A stretch of 64,000 nucleotides of DNA from Chitinophagaceae bacterium. Lineage in GTDB: Bacteria > Bacteroidota > Bacteroidia > Chitinophagales > Chitinophagaceae. The notes under the pieces are model-generated. The model ran no database searches and had not been told where the DNA came from. It saw only the letters and a program-made list of their open reading frames with translations. Positions 33,285 to 43,300 of this stretch are shown here, piece after piece; positions within the stretch are counted from its first letter, which is position 1, and each line of letters begins with the position of its first letter. The position numbers and the translations under genes are program-made. The stretch covers positions 62,001 to 126,000 of the forward strand of contig JAGXRG010000026.1 of assembly GCA_018335935.1 (NCBI GenBank). The letters are read 5' to 3'.

Positions 33285-34070
33285 TCATTTAGGTTGAATT
33301 AAATAATACACACAAGTTGTTACAAAATTTCTGAACCAAGGAATTTTTGTAATGAATGTAAGCTGTGTTCTAGCTTTTATTCCAAACTTGTATTGATAAA
33401 TTGGGTTTATTAAATAATGTTTTTTATTGATTATTTCATAGTTGCAATGTTTTGCGATATTTTCAAAATTTTCAATAGATATTTTGGTTTCTCGTATTTC
33501 CAATAATTCTTTAACTGGGCCATTACCTATTTTTATTAACCATTCATATATTTTTTTGGGCAATAAATGATAATATGGTAATGCACTTAAGAATTTATTT
33601 TTATTGAGTTGCTGATGACCACCAAAAGGCATTTGCCAAGGAGGAAAGCCAAAAAAGATTACCCCATCTTTCGACAAAAATCTTTTAAGCTCTTGAATCA
33701 ATTTGGGTTGATTGTGAATATGCTCAATAACATCTTTTAAAATAATAATATCAAACTTGCCCCCCAATTCAGTTTCTACATCAACATCATATATGTCTTT
33801 ACCAATAAACTGTAATTGCAGATTGGAAATATAGTCTTTTAATAATTCTTGAGGTAATGTCAATCTAACCACATCAAACTCAACACCAACTGCCTTACAG
33901 CCCAAATCTAAAAATGGTTTTAAAACACCAGCTTCACCACAACCAATTTCTAAAACTCTCATTCCAGAAATAATGGTTTTACTCTGTTGAATAAAAGGTA
34001 TTACATGCTCTTGAGCATTTTGTACTTGTATATCAAAATATCTTTTTCTATCTGCATGAAACTCGAACAT
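33285..34070 (-). CDS. Class I SAM-dependent methyltransferase
   Basis: A 261-residue protein with a Rossmann SAM motif VLEIGCGEAGVLKPFLDLG, acidic motif II around VGVEFD, and ILKDVIEHIHNQ as motif IV. UbiE/type-11 style. The C-terminal part contains LPYYHLLPKKIYEWL, a segment often seen in methyltransferases of sugar or lipid pathways. The substrate is unknown. Single gene between ssb and the DUF1835-parC unit. Confidence 0.85.
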   Translation of the reverse strand: MFEFHADRKRYFDIQVQNAQEHVIPFIQQSKTIISGMRVLEIGCGEAGVLKPFLDLGCKAVGVEFDVVRLTLPQELLKDYISNLQLQFIGKDIYDVDVETELGGKFDIIILKDVIEHIHNQPKLIQELKRFLSKDGVIFFGFPPWQMPFGGHQQLNKNKFLSALPYYHLLPKKIYEWLIKIGNGPVKELLEIRETKISIENFENIAKHCNYEIINKKHYLINPIYQYKFGIKARTQLTFITKIPWFRNFVTTCVYYLIQPK

Positions 34071-34180
34071 TACTTTATAATTAAACTCGGCAAATAAAGA
34101 TAATTTTATTAATTATGAATGATGATTACGCATTAGATTGTTGAAAACTTTGCTGTGCGATTTTTTTTTCACCAAGTTTT

Positions 34181-34208
34181 AAAAAAAATCCCACTTAAAA
34201 AGTGGGAT
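34181..34208 (-). terminator. Intrinsic terminator of ssb
   Basis: 9-bp stem ATCCCACTT/AAGTGGGAT (34188-34196, 34200-34208) followed on the minus strand by a run of eight T, 14 bp after the ssb stop. Confidence 0.9.
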
Positions 34209-34222
34209 AAATATTGAGTATT

Positions 34223-34639
34223 TTAAAATGGTAAATCATCGGCATCTGCCATTTCTGGTGATGAATTTCCCTGATCTGAAGCTTTTGATTCAGATTGATT
34301 GTCGTTTGAACCACCATCAGACTGTCGAGATCCTAATAATTGAACATTATTAATTCTTAAAGAAAGTGTGGCTCCATTTCTGCCATCTTGAGTGGTATAA
34401 GTTCTAACATCTGGTGTACCCTCAACATACACTTGTGTTCCTTTTTTTAAATAGGGAGCAATAGCTGTTCTATCTGTCCAATGAGCACAATCAACCCAAG
34501 TAACTTTATCTTTTTGATTGCCTTGAGCATCTTTATATTTTTCTGAATGAGCAACTGTAAAGTTGATGACTGTTTTACCATTCACAGTATTTACAACTGC
34601 ATCTTTTCCTAAATTTCCAATTACTTGTAACTTAATCAT
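34223..34639 (-). CDS. ssb: Single-stranded DNA-binding protein
   Basis: A 138-residue protein with an OB fold (MIKLQVIGNLGKDA, FTVAHSEKY, VDCAHWTD), a disordered Ser/Asp/Gln-rich linker and the acidic tail tip ADDLPF that recruits partners. It works in replication, repair and recombination. A strong terminator follows. Confidence 0.95.
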   Translation of the reverse strand: MIKLQVIGNLGKDAVVNTVNGKTVINFTVAHSEKYKDAQGNQKDKVTWVDCAHWTDRTAIAPYLKKGTQVYVEGTPDVRTYTTQDGRNGATLSLRINNVQLLGSRQSDGGSNDNQSESKASDQGNSSPEMADADDLPF

Positions 34640-34705
34640 AACTATAAATTTTAACTGAATTAAAAAGCAATATAAGGTTAAAAAAGAAAAATAAAAAAAT
34701 TAGCT

Positions 34706-35173
34706 TTAAATAACTTTTATAATGGGCTCAACTAAAATTTGAAAATTGCAAGAATTAGCAATAAAACATTTTTTATGTGCTTCATTATGCAACTGATGAG
34801 CCAACTCTACATTTTCTTCTTGTTGTATTGAAATGACTGGATTTAATACAATTTTGGTAAATTTTGCTGGAATATGCTGTAATGATAATTGCCCTACTGG
34901 ATTGTCGGTATATGATTCAATTACAATGCCTGCATCTGCACATAAATGCAAATACCATAGCATGTGACAACTAGAAACAGATGCTAAAAAAAGTTCTTCA
35001 GGATTGTATAGTCTAGCGTCTCCTCTAAAAATAGAATCTGACGATGCTTGTATATCAATTTTATTATTTGCAGAAATGGTATAATTTCTTGAATAAGCAG
35101 CATAATCTCTAGTCCCCTCTCCAAGATTACCTGTCCAGTTTATTTTTACCTCATATACTTGTTCTAATTCCAT
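34706..35173 (-). CDS. OsmC/Ohr family protein
   Basis: A 155-residue protein. It has the OsmC helix with reactive Cys in [15 protein letters not shown] and a second candidate Cys in [11 protein letters not shown] near the C-terminus. The family reduces organic peroxides through two cysteines; whether the spacing here supports peroxidase activity needs a structural model. Divergent from dut. Confidence 0.85.
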   Translation of the reverse strand: MELEQVYEVKINWTGNLGEGTRDYAAYSRNYTISANNKIDIQASSDSIFRGDARLYNPEELFLASVSSCHMLWYLHLCADAGIVIESYTDNPVGQLSLQHIPAKFTKIVLNPVISIQQEENVELAHQLHNEAHKKCFIANSCNFQILVEPIIKVI

Positions 35174-35219
35174 ACTTAAAAATAGTATTTTTTACAAAAA
35201 GCTTAATAGTTGATACCCA

Positions 35220-35227
35220 TAACTTTG
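35220..35227 (+). promoter_or_regulatory. -7 element of dut
   Basis: TAACTTTG ends 5 nt before the dut ATG, which implies a leaderless or near-leaderless transcript. Confidence 0.55.
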
Positions 35228-35232
35228 CTGCA

Positions 35233-35673
35233 ATGCAGAAATTAAGTGTTAAAATCATCAATCATTCTGGTCATCCATTGCCAAAGTACGAAACCTTAGG
35301 TTCATCTGGTATGGATTTAAGAGCAAATATTACAGAACCAATCGAACTAGAATCATTAGAAAGGAAATTAATACCCACAGGAATCTTTTTAGAAATCCCT
35401 CAAGGTTACGAGGCTCAAATTAGATCAAGAAGTGGGTTGGCCATTAAACAAGGATTAATCTGTTTAAACTCACCAGGAACAATTGATGCTGACTATAGGG
35501 GAGAAATTAAAATCATCATTGCTAATCTTTCTAAAGAAACAGTAAGCATACAAAATGGTGATAGAATTGCTCAAATGGTTTTTCAGAAAATTCAACAAGT
35601 AGAGTTAATAGAAGTTGAAGTTTTAGAATATTCAGAACGTGGCTCAGGTGGCTTTGGACATACTGGAATTTAA
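35233..35673 (+). CDS. dut: dUTP diphosphatase
   Basis: A 146-residue homotrimeric dUTPase that hydrolyses dUTP to dUMP. All five motifs are present: [47 protein letters not shown] and the C-terminal [11 protein letters not shown]. The DUF4292 lipoprotein gene follows after 13 bp. Confidence 0.96.
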   Translation: MQKLSVKIINHSGHPLPKYETLGSSGMDLRANITEPIELESLERKLIPTGIFLEIPQGYEAQIRSRSGLAIKQGLICLNSPGTIDADYRGEIKIIIANLSKETVSIQNGDRIAQMVFQKIQQVELIEVEVLEYSERGSGGFGHTGI

Positions 35674-35686
35674 ATTTAAAACACTA

Positions 35687-36514
35687 ATGCAAAAAATATT
35701 TATTCTTTTTTTAGCTATTTCATTAATAACAATTAGTTGTAGACCAAGAAAAGTAGTGATGCCAATTACTACAGCAATTGAGAAAAAAGATACCATACAA
35801 ACCATTGTTATAAAAGAAACACCCATTGTAGATTCTGCAGCTATTGTGAAAGAAATTATGGGCAAAGTTTTACACCATAATATTGACTTCTTCACATTTA
35901 ACGCAAAAATTAAAGCAGAATATCAATCAATAGACGATAACCAGAGTTTTACTGCTTATTTGAGTATTCTGAAAGATAGCATGATATATCTTCAGCTCAA
36001 AGGGTTTTTGGGCATTATTGGTTTACAAGCTGTAATTACAAAAGATAGTATCACAATTGTAAATAAGGTTCAAGAAAAATATGTTCAAAAAAGAGCAATA
36101 TCTTATTTGCAAGATGTAACACAAATTCCATTTACTTATTCAACTTTACAAGATTTATTAATTGGGAATCCCATTTTTATAGATAGCAATATTGTTTCTT
36201 ATAAAAACAATAACGACAACAAACTAATTGTTCTGATAATTGGCTCAGTTTTTAAAAATTTATTAACTATTGATAATAACAATTATATAATTACACATTG
36301 TAAATTAGATGATATTGACATACATAAAAACAGAACTTGTGATATAAGCTTGAGCAATTTTGTTAGCAATAATGTAGTCACATTTTCAACTTACAGAAGT
36401 ATTGCTGTATCAGAAAAATCTAAGCTTAAGGTAAACTTAGACTTTAAAGAATATAGTTTTAATGAACCTTTAAAATATAAGTTTATCATTCCTAGAAATT
36501 ACCCTAAAAGATAA
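35687..36514 (+). CDS. DUF4292 lipoprotein
   Basis: Start chosen at the ATG at 35687, which gives a lipoprotein signal peptide (QKIFILFLAISLITISC, lipobox ITISC); a longer in-frame start at 35639 lies inside dut. The 275-residue product matches the DUF4292 family, LolB-like in outline (KGFLGIIGLQAVITKDSI, PFTYSTLQDLLIGNP). It is probably anchored in a membrane facing the periplasm and may help lipoprotein or envelope trafficking; this is not proven. The EnvC-like gene follows, an order frequent in Bacteroidota. Confidence 0.85.
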   Translation: MQKIFILFLAISLITISCRPRKVVMPITTAIEKKDTIQTIVIKETPIVDSAAIVKEIMGKVLHHNIDFFTFNAKIKAEYQSIDDNQSFTAYLSILKDSMIYLQLKGFLGIIGLQAVITKDSITIVNKVQEKYVQKRAISYLQDVTQIPFTYSTLQDLLIGNPIFIDSNIVSYKNNNDNKLIVLIIGSVFKNLLTIDNNNYIITHCKLDDIDIHKNRTCDISLSNFVSNNVVTFSTYRSIAVSEKSKLKVNLDFKEYSFNEPLKYKFIIPRNYPKR

Positions 36515-36559
36515 TTTAAATATTGAAAAAACGTTACTAATAAAATATTGCTCAAATTG

Positions 36560-38026
36560 ATGAATCTATTGAAAAAAAATATTATCTTCTTTCTTTTTAT
36601 ATTTTGCCTACCCTTAGCTGCATTGGCTCAACAACCTAGCAGAGAAGATTTGAATAAACAAAAACAACAGATTCAAAAAGAAATTGATGATTTAAATGCT
36701 AGTCTTAGTAAAATCAAAAATGATAAGAGTAAAGTGTTAAAAGTAATGTCTTACATCAACAATAAAATTGATGCTAGAGAAAGATTAATTAATAATATTA
36801 ATAAAGAATTAAGAAGACTAGATGATGATTTGTATTTAAAACAAATTGAGATTTACAGGTTAAGAAGACAATTAGACACATTAAAGAAAAAGTATGCCCA
36901 GAGTATTATTTATGCTTACAAAAATCAAAACAATTATCAATTTCTAAATTTTTTATTTTCTGCAAAATCATTTAATGACGCCATTCATAGAATTAGTTAT
37001 TTAAAGGGTTATAGAAAAAGAAGAGAAGAAGAAGCCAAAACTATAGCTAATACACAAAATGTGTTACAGAAAAATATAGAGCAATTAAATATTACTAAAG
37101 AAGATAAAAAAGGTGCATTACAAAGTCAGAATGAACAATTACAAGTTCTTGAACAAGATAAACAAGAAAAAGATAAAGTTGTTAAAAACTTAAAAGGCCA
37201 AGAAAAGGAAATTAATGCCCAGATTTCAAAGCGAGAAAAACAAAGAAGAGAAATTAATAATGCTATTGCTGCAGCTATTAAAAGAGAAACTTTAGAAGCA
37301 GAAAAAAGAGAACGTGAACGATTAGCAAAATTGAAGGCCGAAGAAGATGCAAAAAGAAAGCGTTTAGAAGCAGAAGCTGCTGCTGCAAAACTTGCTGCAG
37401 ATAAAGCTAAAGCAGAATTAGCAGCAAAAGCAAAAGCAGATGAAGCAGAACGATTGGCTGCAGAAGAAAAATTAAGAAAAGCAGAAGAAACAGCAAAAAA
37501 AGCAGCTGCAGTTTCTAATACTTACAATGAATCAACCGATCATAAAACAATAGTTTCACCCGATGGAAAAACAAGAGATTACAGTGTATTTGAAAGCACA
37601 GCTGAAGGTTTAAAACTTTCCATAGATTTTGAAACCAATAGAGGTAAACTTCCTTGGCCAGTTAATACTGGAACTATTTGTGGAAGATTTGGTATTGAAA
37701 AACTTTCAATATCCATGACAGTTGAAAGAGATGGTTTGTTTATATGCTTACCAGTTGGAACAAATGTAAAATCTGTTGCAGATGGAATTGTATCATCTGT
37801 TCAAAATCTAGATGAGTATAAGTTTGTAACTGTTCGTCATGGTAAATATGTTACAGTTTATAATAGACTTTCTGAAGTAAATGTTTCAAAAGGTCAAAAA
37901 GTTAATGCAGGAGAATTAATTGGCAAAGCTGCAATTGGAGATGGTGGTGAAGGTGAATTTGAATTTAGAGTAATTAATGGTAGCAATAAATTTGTGAATC
38001 CAGAAATTTGGCTTAAATCTAGATAA
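36560..38026 (+). CDS. EnvC-like protein with coiled coil and degenerate LytM/M23 domain
   Basis: The ATG at 36560 is preferred over the TTG four codons upstream. 488 residues: signal peptide ending ALAQ, a long coiled coil (about 25-240), an Ala/Glu/Lys-rich helical stretch (about 240-320) and a C-terminal LytM fold (about 360-488). All zinc-ligand positions of active M23 enzymes look replaced: ERDGLFI where HxGxD is expected, YNRLS for YxHLS, and EFEFRV for HLHFE. This fits EnvC/NlpD-type activators that open cell-wall amidases rather than cut peptidoglycan. The 3' end overlaps the convergent crtA-like gene by 8 bp. Confidence 0.85.
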   Translation: MNLLKKNIIFFLFIFCLPLAALAQQPSREDLNKQKQQIQKEIDDLNASLSKIKNDKSKVLKVMSYINNKIDARERLINNINKELRRLDDDLYLKQIEIYRLRRQLDTLKKKYAQSIIYAYKNQNNYQFLNFLFSAKSFNDAIHRISYLKGYRKRREEEAKTIANTQNVLQKNIEQLNITKEDKKGALQSQNEQLQVLEQDKQEKDKVVKNLKGQEKEINAQISKREKQRREINNAIAAAIKRETLEAEKRERERLAKLKAEEDAKRKRLEAEAAAAKLAADKAKAELAAKAKADEAERLAAEEKLRKAEETAKKAAAVSNTYNESTDHKTIVSPDGKTRDYSVFESTAEGLKLSIDFETNRGKLPWPVNTGTICGRFGIEKLSISMTVERDGLFICLPVGTNVKSVADGIVSSVQNLDEYKFVTVRHGKYVTVYNRLSEVNVSKGQKVNAGELIGKAAIGDGGEGEFEFRVINGSNKFVNPEIWLKSR

Positions 38027-38705
38027 TTTCAATTACTTCAAATCGAGTAAACATTTCTTCACTATACCAGTTTTCTTTTCTGGTTTTTTGAATGACTTCA
38101 ACATGTTCTTTTTGTTGATAAGCAAAATTCTTCATACTTGCTTCATCTTGCCAAATACTTAATGTGGCTTGTTTAATAAATGGAATTTCACCCATACCTA
38201 TTGAATAAATCAAACCCTCATTTTCATTCATTTTTTCATTCACTTTTGGCACATGAGTCCAAAAGTTTTTTAATCGATTAAACCTTATTGTAGCCCTTGT
38301 TAATACTGCAATTTTTCCTTGAAATTCTTTTCTTATCAAATCTTTTCCAAAACAATATTTGCCATCCCAAGTACCATGAGATACTAATGGTTTCATGAAT
38401 ATGTTTTCAACCTTACAATTAAAAAATTTTAAATAAGCATTTATGAATGACCCTTTCATGGATTGCAGTTTAACAAATCTATTTGCATCATTCAAAATTT
38501 CTAATTCATCATTCAAAATTATTAAAACTACCCACTGATTCCAATCTGGGTGAATATCAAAACTTCCATTCTTGCCGGTACCCATTAATTTATAAAAGCT
38601 AATTTTCTTATTAAAAAAAAGTGGAAGGTGAAATAATGCCATGGATAACACACCAAAAAAGCCAAAATATTTTGGATATTTAATTACACTTACAACACAA
38701 ATCAT
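38019..38705 (-). CDS. Spheroidene monooxygenase-like protein (CrtA family)
   Basis: A 228-residue protein that matches CrtA over its C-terminal half: SHGTWDGKYCFG, VLTRATIRFNRLKNFW, IGMGEIPFIKQATLSIWQDE and KENWYSEEMFTRF are the family's recognisable blocks. CrtA is a heme-dependent carotenoid ketolase in phototrophs. Here it stands alone and may oxidise a carotenoid made by CrtB/CrtI, or be a DUF3291-type relative of unknown substrate. Divergent from hutI, 44 bp apart. Confidence 0.82.
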   Translation of the reverse strand: MICVVSVIKYPKYFGFFGVLSMALFHLPLFFNKKISFYKLMGTGKNGSFDIHPDWNQWVVLIILNDELEILNDANRFVKLQSMKGSFINAYLKFFNCKVENIFMKPLVSHGTWDGKYCFGKDLIRKEFQGKIAVLTRATIRFNRLKNFWTHVPKVNEKMNENEGLIYSIGMGEIPFIKQATLSIWQDEASMKNFAYQQKEHVEVIQKTRKENWYSEEMFTRFEVIEII

Positions 38706-38725
38706 TGCTTTGAATATTTAAACTT

Positions 38726-38733
38726 TAATTTTG
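38726..38733 (+). promoter_or_regulatory. -7 element of hutI
   Basis: TAATTTTG, a full match to TAnnTTTG, 16 nt before the ATG. Confidence 0.5.
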
Positions 38734-38749
38734 TTCTTTATAAATTTTC

Positions 38750-40012
38750 ATGAATACACTCATTACAAATATCAAACATTTAGTTAATGTTAGAGAAGAA
38801 CATACCTTATTAAGAGGTAAAGCTTTAGCTGAACTTCCTATAATAGAAAAGGCTTTTCTTTATATTAAAGATGGAAGAATAGATTCTTTTGGTAAGATGG
38901 ATGATTTGGAAATAACGAATAATGAACAAGGAATATTGAATGATGAAAGTAGAAATGTTATAGATGCAGCAGGTGCAACAATTCTTCCTACTTATTGTGA
39001 TAGTCATACTCATTTGGTTTTTGCAGCTAGTAGAGAAAGTGAGTTTGTAGATAAATTAAAAGGATTGACTTATGCTGAAATTGCAGCAAAAGGTGGTGGA
39101 ATTTTAAACTCTGCTAATAAATTGCAACAAACAATTGAAAACGATTTATACAATTTGGCTGCAGAAAGATTAAAAAAATTAATCAAGCTAGGATCAGGTG
39201 CCATTGAAATCAAAAGTGGCTATGGACTTACGGTTGAAGCAGAAATAAAAATGCTAAGGGTGATTAAAAGATTGAAAGAAACATTTCCAATCCCAATAAA
39301 ATCAACCTTTTTAGGGGCTCATGCATTCCCTATTGAATATAAAGAAAAAAAACAAGACTATATAGATTTAATCATCAATGAAATGTTGCCTGCAATTGAA
39401 AAAGAGCAATTAGCCGATTATATTGACGCCTTTTGTGAAGAAGGATTTTTTACAGTTGAACAAACAGAACAAGTTTGTTTAGCTGGAATAGAAAAAGGTT
39501 TGAAAGTGAAAATTCATGCCAATCAATTACATGTTTCAGGTGGTGTTGAATTAGGTGTAAAATTGAATGCTTTATCTGTAGACCATTTAGAAGCAATGGA
39601 TATTAATTCAATACAATCTTTAGCTAATTCAAATACTATTGGAACTTTATTACCCACTGCTGCTTTCTTTTTAAGAATGCAATATCAACCCGCACGTCAA
39701 TTAATTGATGCTGGTTGTGCTATTGCTTTAGCAAGTGATTTTAATCCAGGCTCAAGCCCAAGTGGCAACATGAATTTTGTAAATGCACTTTCTTGTATTC
39801 AAATGAAAATGCTACCAGAAGAAGTTATTAATGCTTCTACTTTAAATGGAGCTTATGCTATGGAAGTAGAAAACGATTTAGGCAGTATAACAAAAGGAAA
39901 ATTAGCTAATCTTATTTTCACAAAACCTATACCATCATTGTCTTACATGCCTTATAGTTTTGGAGAAAACTTAATTGATAAAGTGATGATTAATGGAGAA
40001 TTTTATGAATAG
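38750..40012 (+). CDS. hutI: Imidazolonepropionase
   Basis: A 420-residue amidohydrolase that opens imidazolone-5-propanoate in histidine degradation. Metal His pair in CDSHTHLVFAASRESEF; GAIEIKSGYGL, FLGAHAFP, KIHANQL and ASDFNPGSSPSGN are all typical of HutI. The other hut genes are not in the window. Single gene with its own -7 element. Confidence 0.95.
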   Translation: MNTLITNIKHLVNVREEHTLLRGKALAELPIIEKAFLYIKDGRIDSFGKMDDLEITNNEQGILNDESRNVIDAAGATILPTYCDSHTHLVFAASRESEFVDKLKGLTYAEIAAKGGGILNSANKLQQTIENDLYNLAAERLKKLIKLGSGAIEIKSGYGLTVEAEIKMLRVIKRLKETFPIPIKSTFLGAHAFPIEYKEKKQDYIDLIINEMLPAIEKEQLADYIDAFCEEGFFTVEQTEQVCLAGIEKGLKVKIHANQLHVSGGVELGVKLNALSVDHLEAMDINSIQSLANSNTIGTLLPTAAFFLRMQYQPARQLIDAGCAIALASDFNPGSSPSGNMNFVNALSCIQMKMLPEEVINASTLNGAYAMEVENDLGSITKGKLANLIFTKPIPSLSYMPYSFGENLIDKVMINGEFYE

Positions 40013-40015
40013 AAA

Positions 40016-41263
40016 TTAAACAAATTCTATTACTGTAATTTCAGGTAAAATTCCAACTCTACCAGGATAACCAATAAAACCAAAACCACGATTTACATTA
40101 ATTTTTTGTTGACCATCTTCATACAAACCAGCCCATTGTTTGTACACCCATTGAACCGGACTAAATTTAAAGAAAGGTAATTCAACCCCAAATTGCATTC
40201 CATGTGTATGCCCTGATAAGGTTAAATCAATGTCGGGATAATTAGGTCTTACTTCAGCATCCCAATGACTAGGATCGTGACTCATTAATATTTTGAAAGG
40301 AATTATTTCTGTGCCCTTATAAGCTTCATTTAATTTTCCATATTTAGGGAACCGAGCTTTATTACTCCAATTTTCAATTCCAATTAAAGCAATTTTATCT
40401 TCTTCTTTTTCTAAAACTACATGTTCATTCATCAACAATTTCCAACCCATTTGCTGTTGAATTTCCATTAGCTTATTTAAATTTTCTGCTTTAGCTTGTT
40501 TTGAAGGCCACTGTACATAATCACCATAATCATGATTACCTAAAGTACTGAAAACACCAAATGGAGCTTTGAGTTGTTTAAAAATATCAATATAATCAAA
40601 CACTTCATCATGCCTATCGTTTACTAAATCTCCAGTAAATAAAATAAGGTCTGCATTTTGCTGCAGAATTAAATCTATACCAAGTTGAACAGCTTTTTGG
40701 TCATTAAAACTTCCACAATGAATATCACTAATATGAATAATTTTAAATCCTTTAAATGCTTTTGGAAGATTTGAAAATGTAAGTTGATGTTTTTTTATTT
40801 GGTAATTATACTTATTACTAAATCCATATAATAATGACCCAAATAGAGAACTGCCAAGCCCCAAACCCAACCAACTTAAAAATACAGATCGAGAAATACC
40901 ATTTTCTTCAGGCATATATTGAGCACCTGTAACAGAAAATAGTTTTTGCATAGTCCACAATAATGCTCTTCTTATATCATCAAATAAAAATAAAGTTGCA
41001 GCTATAACTTTTGCAAATAATAGTCCAACTAAAATGGCAAATACATAATTTCTAAAAAACTTTGATGTTTGTAATAAATGTAGTTTGGGAAAAAAAAGAA
41101 CAGAAATTATGGTTGCGATTGAAATAGTCCAATAAGAATAGAAAAGCACATTTTTTGTTCTATCACTTGAGTTCTGACTTACAGTTTTCAATGCTTGAAA
41201 AACATAAAAATCCAATAATAACATAATTGCTGCTACTATAATCCAAGTGCTGGTACTTCTCAT
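40016..41263 (-). CDS. Membrane-anchored metallophosphoesterase
   Basis: The ATG at 41263 (RSTSTWIIVAAIMLLLDFYV) is chosen; the TTG at 41284 would extend into parE. 415 residues: four N-terminal membrane helices and a short fifth, then a calcineurin-like phosphoesterase domain with IIHISDIHCGSFND, FTGDLVNDRHDE, TLGNHDYGDY and SGHTHGMQFGVE, giving a complete two-metal site. YkuE/YaeI-like enzymes of this layout act on lipid or cell-wall phosphodiesters; the substrate is unknown. It follows parE by 10 bp. Confidence 0.9.
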   Translation of the reverse strand: MRSTSTWIIVAAIMLLLDFYVFQALKTVSQNSSDRTKNVLFYSYWTISIATIISVLFFPKLHLLQTSKFFRNYVFAILVGLLFAKVIAATLFLFDDIRRALLWTMQKLFSVTGAQYMPEENGISRSVFLSWLGLGLGSSLFGSLLYGFSNKYNYQIKKHQLTFSNLPKAFKGFKIIHISDIHCGSFNDQKAVQLGIDLILQQNADLILFTGDLVNDRHDEVFDYIDIFKQLKAPFGVFSTLGNHDYGDYVQWPSKQAKAENLNKLMEIQQQMGWKLLMNEHVVLEKEEDKIALIGIENWSNKARFPKYGKLNEAYKGTEIIPFKILMSHDPSHWDAEVRPNYPDIDLTLSGHTHGMQFGVELPFFKFSPVQWVYKQWAGLYEDGQQKINVNRGFGFIGYPGRVGILPEITVIEFV

Positions 41264-41273
41264 AAATTTTCCA

Positions 41274-43145
41274 TTAACTTTCAACTAAATCTCTTTCTAC
41301 TTTTAAGTTCTTGATGATAAATTCTTGTCGGCTTGGTGTGTTCTTACCCATAAAATCTTCTAAGAGTTTTTGAATATTATCTCCTTGTTCTAAAATTACA
41401 GGTTGCAAACGCATATCTTCAGCAATAAACTTTTCAAATTCTTCAGGACTAATTTCACCCAAACCTTTAAACCTTGTAATTTCAGGTTTATTACCCAATT
41501 TTTTTACAGCATCCTGTTTTTCATTTTCATCGTAACAATAAATTGTTTCTTGTTTATTTCTTACACGAAATAAAGGCGTTTCTAAGATGAAGACATGATT
41601 CTGTTTTACCAAATCTGGAAAGAATTGCAAAAAGAAAGTCATCAATAATAAACGAATATGCATACCATCAACATCAGCATCTGTAGCTACTACAATATTT
41701 TTGTAACGCAAACCTTCCAACCCATCTTCAATATTTAAAGCATGTTGCAACAAATTGAATTCCTCGTTTTCGTACACCACTTTTTTAGTCATGCCAAAAC
41801 AGTTCAAAGGCTTACCACGTAAGCTAAACACAGCTTGTGTATCCACTTTTCTAGCTTTGGTAATTGAACCACTTGCACTATCTCCCTCTGTAATAAAAAT
41901 GGTACTTTCTTGTTGTAAGGCCTTAAAATCTTCTTTATTTTTTGCAGGAGGATCGTCGTTTAAATGAATACGACAATCTCTCAACTTTTTATTATGAAGA
42001 TTTGCTTTTTTAGCACGTTCATTAGCCAATTTTCTGATACCACTTAATTCCTTTCTTTCTTTTTCACTTTGTTCAATTCGCTTCTTTAAAGCATCGGCAA
42101 TAGTTGTATTTCTATGGAGAAAATTATCAAGTTCTTTTGCTAAGAAATCTTCAATAAACTTCTTCATGCTTGGGCCATTCTCGTATACTACACTTGAACC
42201 AAGCTTGGTTTTAGTCTGACTTTCAAAAACAGGCTCTTGAACCCTTACACTTACAGCAGCAACAATACTTTGACGAATATCTGCCACATCATAATCTTTC
42301 TTATAAAAATCACGAATCACTTTTACAAACCCTTCTCTAAATGCTTGATGATGTGTACCTCCTTGAGTAGTGTATTGACCATTTACAAATGAAAAAATAT
42401 CTTCACCATAATCGTTATTATGGCTAATAGCTACTTCAATATCCTCTCCCTTTAAATGAATAATGGGATATCTCAGTTCTTCTTCATTGGTTTTTCTTTT
42501 CAATAAATCCAATAAACCATCTTTACTTACATAACGCTTGTTATTAAAGTTGATAACCAACCCTGCATTTAAATAACAATAGTTCCAGAACTGATTATCT
42601 AGATACTCATGCAAAAATTTATAGTTATGAAAGATTTTTTCATCTGGAATAAATGTTACTAATGTGCCATTTTCCTCTGTAGTTTTAGTCTCTTTAAATT
42701 CTTGAGTTAACACACCTCTTTCAAATTCTGCAACTTTTGCTTTACCTTCTCTAAAACTTTCTACCTTAAAATAACTACTTAATGCATTAACAGCTTTTGT
42801 ACCCACACCGTTTAAACCCACACTTTTCTGAAATGCTTTGCTATCGTACTTTGCACCTGTATTTATTTTACTTACCACATCAACAACTTTTCCTAATGGA
42901 ATACCTCTACCATAATCACGAATAGTTACAGTTTTTTGAGTTAAAGTAACATCTACATGCCTACCATAACCCATGGTATGTTCATCAATACAGTTATCTA
43001 TCACTTCTTTAATCAATACATAAATGCCATCATCTGCTGCAGAACCATCTCCCAATTTACCAATGTACATACCTGGTCTAAGGCGAATATGTTCTTTCCA
43101 ATCGAGGCTTTTAATATCTGCTTCTGTATAATTTGATTGTGCCAT
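41274..43145 (-). CDS. parE: DNA topoisomerase IV subunit B (ParE-like)
   Basis: A 623-residue type IIA topoisomerase ATPase subunit. GHKL ATP site: [46 protein letters not shown] is the switch lysine loop; [22 protein letters not shown] and [11 protein letters not shown]. Its short length and lack of GyrB inserts, plus the ParC-like partner in the window, favour topoisomerase IV. Transcribed with the phosphoesterase gene. Confidence 0.9.
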   Translation of the reverse strand: MAQSNYTEADIKSLDWKEHIRLRPGMYIGKLGDGSAADDGIYVLIKEVIDNCIDEHTMGYGRHVDVTLTQKTVTIRDYGRGIPLGKVVDVVSKINTGAKYDSKAFQKSVGLNGVGTKAVNALSSYFKVESFREGKAKVAEFERGVLTQEFKETKTTEENGTLVTFIPDEKIFHNYKFLHEYLDNQFWNYCYLNAGLVINFNNKRYVSKDGLLDLLKRKTNEEELRYPIIHLKGEDIEVAISHNNDYGEDIFSFVNGQYTTQGGTHHQAFREGFVKVIRDFYKKDYDVADIRQSIVAAVSVRVQEPVFESQTKTKLGSSVVYENGPSMKKFIEDFLAKELDNFLHRNTTIADALKKRIEQSEKERKELSGIRKLANERAKKANLHNKKLRDCRIHLNDDPPAKNKEDFKALQQESTIFITEGDSASGSITKARKVDTQAVFSLRGKPLNCFGMTKKVVYENEEFNLLQHALNIEDGLEGLRYKNIVVATDADVDGMHIRLLLMTFFLQFFPDLVKQNHVFILETPLFRVRNKQETIYCYDENEKQDAVKKLGNKPEITRFKGLGEISPEEFEKFIAEDMRLQPVILEQGDNIQKLLEDFMGKNTPSRQEFIIKNLKVERDLVES

Positions 43146-43253
43146 AATCTTTCTTCACTTCAATTTTTGAAATATACTTTAATTGAATGTGCTGCAATGT
43201 AAATGTTATGTTATAGAATTTTTATAATGTGGAAAATATTATTCTAAAACAGC

Positions 43254-43279
43254 AAAGCCACTACATATGCAGTGGCTTT
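43254..43279 (-). terminator. Hairpin after icd, probable terminator
   Basis: 9-bp stem AAAGCCACT/AGTGGCTTT (43254-43262, 43271-43279), 22 bp after the icd stop on the minus strand. The following T tract is interrupted, so termination is less certain. Confidence 0.6.
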
Positions 43280-43300
43280 AAATAGAATTTAATTTAGAAT

